In this document: positions 56,751-64,000 of the stretch, in pieces
Layout of the letters: every line of letters starts with the position of its first letter
Position numbering within the stretch: position 1 is the stretch's first letter
From: Forficula auricularia
Lineage: Eukaryota > Arthropoda > Insecta > Dermaptera > Forficulidae
Direction: 5' to 3'
Assembly: GCA_024734495.1 (NCBI GenBank)
Contig: JALMQS010000085.1
Coordinates: forward strand, 24,816,920 to 24,880,919
DNA length: 64,000 nucleotides
The notes under the pieces: model-generated
What the model was told of the DNA's origin: nothing
Database searches by the model: none
The model's input: the letters and a program-made list of their open reading frames with translations, nothing else
Translations under genes and position numbers: made by a program

Positions 56751-56992
56751 ATAAAACTTGAGCAAGATGCGAGGTAGGTTTCACAAAAAAGAAATAAAAC
56801 AAAATTGAGTTTTGAATTCGATATATTTCGGGGGTGAGCCCATCATCAGGAGTCAAAGTAAAGTGATTATACAATGGGAAAATAATTTTACAAATAACAT
56901 TTTTTTTTTTGTGAAACTTCGTCTTACTCAAGTTTTATTATTATATTAAAATGTTTCACCTAGAACCAACATCTAACTCCTTAAAAGTTAAC
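56751..56992 (-). mobile_element. 242-bp ribozyme-bearing foldback with 11-bp duplication
   Basis: The arms ataaaacttgagcaagatgc... and complement (to about 56940) are followed by a ~50-bp tail with atgtttcacctagaaccaac. AATATATCTCA is duplicated at 56740-56750 and 56993-57003. The mirror partner of the host element proves the pre-insertion sequence. This is the cleanest insertion of the family. Confidence 0.88.
56811..56860 (-). ncRNA. Hammerhead-like ribozyme motif, core intact
   Basis: Minus strand: UGACUC, CUGAUGA, extra U, stem II GGG...CCC, GAAA, UAUAUC, GAAUUCA. Stem I has one mismatch and one G-U. AUAUAU forms the palindromic stem III. Confidence 0.6.
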
Positions 56993-57099
56993 AATATATC
57001 TCATTATTCAACCAGAATAAAATTCCTTGTCTTCATTTGAACACCACATCTGGTTCAAAGGGCTTACATACCTCAAAACAGCGTCTAATTATTAATTAT

Positions 57100-57800
57100 T
57101 TTGTCAGAATGTAGTTAGAGAGTTAGTGCTTGTGTTAATTTTTTCTACCAAAATAATTTCAACTATTATAATTATTAAAAAAAATAATCACGATTAAAAT
57201 ATAAAATGACATCCATCGTAATCTCTTGTTTAATAGAAATAAAATGTACAAATACATTAGAGTGGGCATGCATATGATATGTCAAATTATGTCTGAGTCA
57301 CGCCAGATTTATATTTATTTATTTAACTTTTTTTTTACTGAAGATTTAAACATACTAACAAAATCCGTTTGGGAGATCTAGTTGTCAATTTTTTTTTCTT
57401 TTTACACCCTACAATTATTACACCCTTAAAGACTAAACATAAACAACGATGTTTAGACTTGAATGTGAAATAGAATAAACATCGAAGTATAATATATGTC
57501 TTAATTAGGGAAGACAACTGTTGTTATTGATATCTTCACTATGGCTGGACGGGCCATCGAATCCAATGTTTATTTTTGTGTACATATATTTATGTATCTA
57601 TCAATGGTTCCGTTTATATAACGCAAAAATGAGAGAAAAAATATTAATTCGTTTTTTTACTGACCTTGGCGTTAGTTAGTAAAGCCTTAGGAGGATAATG
57701 CGAGTTGTAAACAACATAAACTGATATAAAATTGCAGAATTGATGCTTTGCTGGTTGAGTTGTTTATCTAACTAAAAAGAAGATTCGGATGAATCCTAGA
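57100..57800. other. AT-rich stretch, nothing recognised
   Basis: No gene or repeat border is supported. Confidence 0.4.
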
Positions 57801-57801
57801 A

Positions 57802-57804
<3 letters not shown>

Positions 57805-57883
<79 letters not shown>
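57805..57883. repeat. (AT)n microsatellite, about 39 repeats
   Basis: A pure AT dinucleotide run of 79 bp. It lies 75 bp before the satellite-like array. Confidence 0.98.
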
Positions 57884-57888
<5 letters not shown>

Positions 57889-57959
57889 CGTAGATAAACT
57901 CATTGAATTGCATGCGATCTAGGTGGTGTCAACCAAAACTTCTTTATTATAAAATTGCT

Positions 57960-59080
57960 ATTGCTATTCCAAATCCTTAAAATTTTGGAGTAATTTAAAC
58001 GAAAGTATTCACTTTTAACCCTTTATAAAGTATACTATTTAAAATGAGTTTAGTTTTTCGAAAATTAATTTTTTATTTTCCCCAGAAATGATCAATTAAG
58101 TTGATAAGGGTCTCCCCTTTGTATCAATCTTCCTTTTAAGAGAGGGTTAAAAAAGTATTTTTTGGAGTAATTCAAAAGAAAGTATTCACTTTTCATTCTT
58201 TATAAAATATTCTATTCAAAATGAGTTTTGTTTTTTGAAAATTAATTTTTATATGATAAGGGTCCCCCTTTTGTATCAATCTTCCTTTTAAGAGAGGGTT
58301 AAAAAAAGTATTTTTCTTGGAGTAATTCAAACGAAAGTATACAATTTTAACTCTTTATAAAATATACTATTCAAAATAGGTTTAGTTTTTTGAAAATTAA
58401 TATTTTATTTTTAATAAAGTTGATAAGGGTCCCCCTTTGTATCAATTTCTCTTTTAAGAGAGTGTTAAACATGTAATTTTTTTGGAGATATTCAAAAGAA
58501 AGTATTCACTTTTAACTCTTTATAAAATATACTATTTAAAATGATTTTAGTTTTTTGAAAATTAATATTTTATATTCCCTAAGAATTTTCAATAATGTTG
58601 ATAAGGGTCTCCCCTTTGTATCAATCTCCCTTTTAAGAGAGGGTTAAAAAAGTAATTTTTTTGGAGTAATTCAAACGAAAGTATTAACTTTTAACCCTTT
58701 ATAAAATATACTATTTAAAATGAGTTTAGTTTTTTGAAAATTAATTTTTTATTTTCCCCAGAAATTATCAATTAAGTTGATAAGGGTCCCCCCTTTGCAT
58801 CTACCTCCATTTTAAGAGAGAGTTAAAAAAGTTTTTTTTTTGAGTAATTCAAACGAAAATATTCACTTTAACCCTTTATAAAATATACTATTTAAAATGA
58901 GTTTAGTTTTTCGAAAATTAATTTTTTATTTTTCATAGAAATTCTCAATAAAGTTGATAAGGGTCCCCCCTTTGTAAATCTCCATTTTAAGAGAGGTTTA
59001 AAAAGTAAGTTTTTTGGAGATATTCAAAAGAAAGTATTCAATTTTAACTCTTTATAAAATATCCTATTTAATATGCTGTA
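57960..59080. repeat. Satellite-like tandem array, 155-179-bp unit, about 7 copies
   Basis: Units begin ggagtaattcaaacgaaag near 57987, 58164, 58319, 58484, 58663, 58841 and 59016. Each has ctttataaaatatactattt, gagtttagttttttgaaaat, gttgataagggtcccccctt and ttttaagagagggtt. The length varies through a deletable segment (ttattttccccagaaattat, present in some units only). The array ends inside a unit. No ORF. Confidence 0.92.
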
Positions 59081-59084
59081 TTGG

Positions 59085-60700
59085 CAGGTAATTCTGAAAT
59101 CAACAATACCCAAAACTACTTAAAATAATATTTGTTTTTAGTAAATTAGTTTAAAAAATATATATACTTATAGTAATGACTAATAAATAATGTTCAGAGA
59201 TGATAAATATAGAAAATGACTGGTAGACTAGTGATAGTTTTTTTCCATAAAGTTGAAAACCCCTTGAGATTAGATGACCCATTCAACTGAAATTATGCCA
59301 ATTTTCTCTCTAGTACCCTTTTAGTTAAACAAATGATATCGAGGGTATACCTGGGAGAAAAATTAAGACTTATCAAGATAAAAAAATAAATATAATTTTG
59401 ATAAATTAGACATTCACAGAATTATTTTTATATTGTAAAATTGAAAATTTTTCAAATTAATTAATAGAAATATAGATACAGGCGAAGAACTCTTTTTAAT
59501 TGAGGATTTCTTTAATTTATGGTAATAGTATTAGATAAGCCTGATGCCATAGAGTGGCTTTGCTAATTAAAACAATTAGGTAATTGATGATACTTTTGCT
59601 TTATTGTTTAAAAATAACGGGAGTTTTCAATTACAGGAAACAATTGATTACACGGAATATTAAATTTTGAGAAAGTTTCTCTCACACTTTAATTTAAATA
59701 AATATTATTTAAAGATAATTTTTATGAATTAATTAATCATAATTAAAGTAATCATTTTTATTAAAAAAAATATATTTTTTTCATTTACTTATATTTTATT
59801 TGATAGATATTTCCCCTCTTTTATTGACAATATTGAGATCTCAATTATTTTCATAGATACCGTCAAAAAGATAAAGAAACAGAAAATTTCAGATTACTTG
59901 TAGACTGTAACTTTAAGACAATCTATTCAAGTATTCCATGGGCGGGGTGGTTAGTTAACTCGGCTTGTAAACTAATAGTTGCCTGGTACAAAAGTGTTTT
60001 GGAAATAATTGTGCAAGTGCATATTAGATATTTATCATAAATCTCCTTAAAATAAGTAATATATTTATCCATTAATATTTTTATTCGATAGATAATACAA
60101 TAAATAAATCAAACATTTGGCAGTCTTCTAATTTATATAATAAATAATTAAAATATTAATATCTCAATTAATTTTAAAGATATGATCAAAAGGATAAAAG
60201 CACAGAAAATGTCAGTTTCTTACAGAACAACTTTAAGGAGGTTCGGGACTGTTTATCATTTTTATAAGAAACTTCTCAAATTTTTACCATATGCATTAAA
60301 TATTTTTTACCGAATTTTGAAGTTGGTCATATGTCTCATTACCGAGAAATAAATTTGAAAATTTGTACTTTTAGCAAGGACCGAGCTTTTAAAAGGGCTA
60401 TAACTTCTATGCAAATTAGACCATTTTCAACAAGTTTATACAGATCAATAATTCAACTTTTATGAATCGATTGATACATTTTTCAATAAATTAGACAGTC
60501 TAGTTAATTAGTTATTCATAAATGTAAAAATAAAAAGTTATTTGCAGCCCACAGAATATGACAAAAGCACTAGTGTAGAATTCCAACTCTATTTGTTGAA
60601 ATCGTTTTTGTGCTAAATAAATGTTTTTATAATGAGAAAAATTTATCTCAATATTCTTTTTATTAATATTATCAAAACAAAGATTTTTAAGTAATGAAGT
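59085..60700. other. AT-rich stretch, nothing recognised
   Basis: The phrase pair at about 59590-59920 and 60060-60250 (gataaagaaacagaaaatt, ggataaaagcacagaaaatg) suggests an old local duplication. No gene. Confidence 0.4.
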
Positions 60701-60702
60701 TT

Positions 60703-60807
60703 CCCTAGTAGCACAATGTTTCAAACTATATAGTGCCTATATAGATTCTCGAAAACTATATAGGCACTATTAGTTATTATTTAGTTTCAAACATTGTGCT
60801 ACTAGGG
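60703..60807. mobile_element. 105-bp foldback MITE with ccctagtagcac ends
   Basis: Ccctagtagcacaatgtttc and its complement flank a second inner hairpin (actatatagtgcctatata / tatataggcactat). The target duplication is unclear (TT at most). Confidence 0.8.
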
Positions 60808-61603
60808 TTGTATAATTAAATGAAAACTGGAATCTATTACTATATCTAAAAATCATAAGGATAAACAAATCGACAAATGCATTTGTTCAACGTGGTTATT
60901 TCTAATTTAACCGCTAAAGAATTAGTAAATATCGCATTATGTACACTGTTTTGGGGTAGGAAAAAATTAGTGATATTATTTCATTATACCAAATGCCTTG
61001 GAAATATTATTCATCAAGAATAAGCGTGGGGAAAAGTTTCTATGTCCGATGCACAATTCTCAATTCTAACCCAGTAGCTATTAACTTTCATTTATAATTT
61101 GAAAGCATTTTAATGATATTTCTAAGTATCCATGTGATGTAAGTCGTCTATCTGGTAGACAGTATGGCGGCTGAGCAAAGACAAACATTCAAGTGACTAA
61201 CAGATATGGACAAGGATAGAAATGACAAATATAACCTGAATCATGGAAAATATGTATATTATACGAGTATACATAATTAAATTAAATTTTTCAAGGTTTA
61301 AAAATAACGAAATATCGGTCAATGATATTTTCCATATTTATTTATTTTTAATTTTTTATAGAATAAATTAGTATAATCATTTTTTAACTAATATCATGCG
61401 ATTTAAGGTAGTTGTTTCACCATATGGGTTTTCTTAGGATTTTTTTTTTAAATTTAGACAGATTATTATTTAAATCATTCTGCATCGATTGGAGGCAAAA
61501 CGGAATTTATGAACAATATAGTTCCAGAAATATTAAATTCCAAAGATAGAGTATTTCAGACTTATACATTGCACTATACGGGATATCGGAAAGTTTACAT
61601 ACA

Positions 61604-61814
61604 TCATCAGCCTGTCGCTAGCGACAATCCACTGCTGAATATAGGCCTCTTCCATCAAATGGAAGGGGGTTGGCATTAAGTCACCACGTTTGCCAGACGG
61701 ATTGGTGACTAGGAATCAGATTATAGCCGGTCAAATATCAATGCAGGGACTCGGACTCGAACCCGCGACTCCTGCTTAGAAGACTAGTGTCTTTAAGCTC
61801 TCGGCTAATCCGAT
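61604..61814 (-). mobile_element. tRNA-headed SINE with LINE-like 3' tail
   Basis: On the minus strand a tRNA-like head (attagccgagagcttaaaga as A box, gggttcgagtcc as B box) starts near 61814. The tail, ggcctatattcagcagtgga then aggctgatgatg, resembles the 3' end of a LINE type widespread in arthropods. Catacat lies on both sides as a likely target duplication within a (CATA) tract. The head resembles Ser/Leu-type tRNAs. Confidence 0.8.
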
Positions 61815-61819
61815 TCATA

Positions 61820-62875
61820 CATACATATATAATTATAATTAAGAAACTCTTCTTACGATTGTTATAAAAGTAAACCAACATTAAAAAATAAACTAATACA
61901 TTTTTTAAGAAAATTTTAATTCATAGTTACAACACTGTTTCTGGGATAATAATGAATAAATAATGAAAAATGTATTATGAAAAATTTACACTAAAAACAA
62001 GCTGGCAACAACGCATTTATTTAACCTAAAAATTGGGTTAACTTTAGTACTTTTTTGACGATTTTTCGCTTCAGCTATTGTCGCAACAGCTTTCAATCGC
62101 TTATTAAGAACTTTTTGTTTTATAAATCTCCCTTTATAATGTTCTTTATCTGACATTTCTATGATAAAATATATACAAGCTCGGACAACGTTGCCAGATA
62201 TGTTAAACGAGCACGGGATTGGCTAGTAGTGGTACACAAACAGCAAAAAGTTTTGGGCTTATGAATTATGAATCCTTATTGCCTGTTCTATATACTCTAG
62301 CTTTAACTTTTTGCTTGTATTGTCGCGAAACAACTACCTTAAGGAAGTAAGAAAAAACTGAAATTTTCGAATATAAGTGTCTCTTAGTTGGATTTTTGAA
62401 ATAAATATTTATTTGAAGAACAAAGGTGATTTTTGTTAAAAATAAATATTTTATAATAATCTTGCTCAGCCGGTGATTCGAGGGAGATCTCTGATAGTAC
62501 TGGTAGTAGAGACATTAATTTGTGATGCATTTTTTATTTAAGACTATATTTTCGAAAAGCTTACCTTTAGCGTTACTTTTATATTAATAAAACTTCAATT
62601 TTAAGAAAAGTTCAATTTGGCAAAAGAAGTAGATTTGACTTTCTTGGAAAAAATCATCTCCTACTGAATCCGGGACGATTTTGATTATATTTCAGAGATA
62701 TTGTATTTACATCCCCAATTTTTCCAAGCTGGTGAATTCATCTATGTTTAGTATTTACTTGTAATAACAATCATCCATCAGTTCGGATTTAGTAAGGGAT
62801 AATCTCGTGATTTTTTCTAAACAATTATAGGTATTTTTGTTTGTTGTTATTTAGAATTTTTAATTTGATAGATTT
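61820..62875. other. AT-rich stretch, no gene seen
   Basis: The phrase aggtagttgtttcaccatat (about 61408) and cgcgaaacaactacctta (62322-62340) are inverted, so 61408-62340 may be an old foldback or transposon of about 930 bp. The interior has no ORF above 60 codons. Confidence 0.4.
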
Positions 62876-62879
62876 TGTT

Positions 62880-63701
62880 TGCTCTCACATGTTAATTTAA
62901 CATATTTTCAAAATGTTCACCAAAAATCAGCTTGATTAAAAAATTATAAGAGGTCGCTCAAGAATTTCAAAAGTTTCCAAAATAGTAGAAAATTGATTTT
63001 TTTCTCGTCATTTTATTATTGCCTTCGTTGAAAATTTTAAATATTCTGAAAATTTCAAATCGATATACATCATATATCAATTTATAGAGGTCGCTCAAGA
63101 TTTTTTTAATTTTTAAACTAGTGTATTTTATATGTTTTCGAGTGACCTATAAATATACTAGTATATATTAAAATTTAGAAATTAATTGTTCTATACGTTA
63201 ATATGTAAACAGTAAGAAAAAAATTAAATATTTATATTTACAGGTCACTCGAAAACAACTAAAGTACCTAGTACCTATACTACTTTAAAAATTAAAAAAA
63301 AATCTTGAGCAGCATCTATAAATTGATATATCGACTTGAAATTTTCAGAATATTTAGAATCCTCAACGTAGGCAATAATAACATGTCAAAAAAAAAAATA
63401 ATTCAATTTTCTACTATTTTGGAAATTTTTAAAAATCTTGAGCGACCTTTTATAATTTTTTAATCGGCTTAAAATTTTCAGGATAATTATAATTTCAACA
63501 ATAAATAATAACATGCCGAAAAAACAAAAAATAAAAAAATAAAAATTCATTTTTCAACCATTTTGAAATTTTTTAAAAATCTTGAGTTGACCTCTTAAAA
63601 TTTTTTAATCGAGCTGATTTTTGGTGAGCATTTTAAATATATGTTAAATTAACACATTTCATGCGAAATAAAAAATAAAAAAATATTCATTTTTACCCTA
63701 C
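62880..63701. mobile_element. Large foldback with nested inner palindromes
   Basis: The outer arms (catgttaatttaacatatttt, caccaaaaatcagcttgatt and complement) are inverted over 820 bp. The word ggtcgctcaag or its complement recurs about seven times in both orientations, dividing the element into nested palindromes. A single arm is at 7671-7800. Non-coding. Confidence 0.75.
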
Positions 63702-63716
63702 TATTCATATTATCTC

Positions 63717-63780
63717 TTATTCTCTTACAGGGGTCGACAACCTAAAAAATTCTTCTATATTTCCTATCTCGAGATTCAAG
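63717..63780. mobile_element. Lone hAT-like terminus
   Basis: Caggggtcgacaacctaaaa resembles the caggggtcggcaacct end of the 7357 element. The other end is not seen. The preceding ctcttattctcttacag also looks like a splice acceptor, so the alternative is an exon start. Confidence 0.4.
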
Positions 63781-63896
63781 AACAAATGGGTGTCTTTTTT
63801 GTAAATTCTTTTGATAAAATAAAAGAAAATTTGCAAAACAAGTGAAAAACATTTCATGGAAAATGATAAGCAGCTGAGCGAGCAGGCGGCCGGGCG

Positions 63897-63901
63897 TCAG
63901 T
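63897..63901 (+). promoter_or_regulatory. Putative initiator (TCAGT)
   Basis: Gggcgtcagtc fits the arthropod initiator TCAGT. It lies 23 bp before the candidate start codon, in a local GC-rich patch (gagcgagcaggcggccgggc). No TATA box is obvious. Confidence 0.35.
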
Positions 63902-63923
63902 CTTTATCGTTAAGTGAGTGCGA

Positions 63924-63960
63924 ATGGATGGGTTCCCAAGCATTGCCTCTACTTCTCCAG
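63924..63960 (+). CDS. Candidate first coding exon at the right edge
   Basis: ATG at 63924 gives MDGFPSIASTSP and runs into a good donor, ccag|gtaatt. A second ATG at 63928 gives MGSQALPLLLQ in another frame, also open to the donor and hydrophobic enough to begin a signal peptide. Neither start context is strong. The gene would contin­ue beyond the window. The GC rise and initiator upstream support a promoter-proximal exon. Confidence 0.4.
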
Positions 63961-64000
63961 GTAATTATTTACTTCCTCCATTAATATCATTGATTCTGAA

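Larger units (their letters stand above)
56425..57092. mobile_element. Outer foldback split by a later insertion
   Basis: The left arm (gatgctgttttgaggtaag, gaagacaaggaattttattc, tggttgaataatgaga) is mirrored at 57004-57092. The centre carries mirrored ribozyme motifs. The right arm is broken at 56751-56992. Removing the insert and one copy of the 11-bp duplication restores the mirror symmetry. Confidence 0.8.

Noticed and set aside
57805..57883. Replication origin or promoter in the AT run
   Set aside because: A pure dinucleotide run with no flanking motif is best explained as a microsatellite.

Overview
This is a eukaryotic, intron-bearing, AT-rich window that is almost entirely repeats. 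No long ORF encodes a recognisable cellular protein. The hAT-type MITEs, TA- and TWA-flanked MITEs, tRNA-headed SINEs, a LINE fragment of the type common in arthropods and a TCAGT-type initiator at the right edge all suggest an arthropod. A sea-louse-like copepod is my best guess, but the sequence alone does not prove it.

Layout. 1-8.2 kb: repeats, including a hAT-type MITE with a perfect 8-bp duplication (782-947), a TA-flanked foldback (3164-3796) and a classic hAT MITE (7357-7569). 8.9-15.9 kb: the best candidate gene, a series of short plus-strand exons (8906, 10264, 11040, 12060, 13276, 15812) with consensus splice sites and several possible last exons, its introns filled by a 647-bp palindrome and other repeats. 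A minus-strand candidate exon (12751-12965) lies inside it. 13.6-15.5, 27.5-28.2 and 28.4-28.9 kb: GC-richer blocks I cannot identify. 16.8-57.1 kb: a dense layered field of foldback elements, hAT/Harbinger/pogo-type MITEs, two or more SINEs, a broken LINE 3' end (22.9-23.4 kb) and several tandem arrays. 57.8-59.1 kb: an (AT)n tract followed by a ~175-bp satellite-like array. 63.9 kb: a candidate first exon at the right edge.

Main discovery. At least 18 sites on both strands carry the same small RNA fold: CUGANGA, one extra nucleotide, a short stem II, GAAA, a very short and usually palindromic stem III (ACGU, AUAU), then UH and a stem I strand. This is the layout of a hammerhead ribozyme variant with minimal stem III. 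From memory, such variants are known from Penelope-like retroelements and act as dimers. The motifs sit in the inverted arms of foldback elements. Several of these elements also have a 3' tail of about 30-50 bp beyond the palindrome and 8-14-bp target duplications (18774-19030, 33405-33717, 36275-36754, 44698-45993, 56751-56992). I infer a population of non-autonomous, Penelope-derived, ribozyme-bearing foldback elements of several families. They nest in one another and in hAT elements, and one appears to have seeded a 119-bp tandem array. No reverse transcriptase of this type is present here, so mobilisation would have to be in trans.
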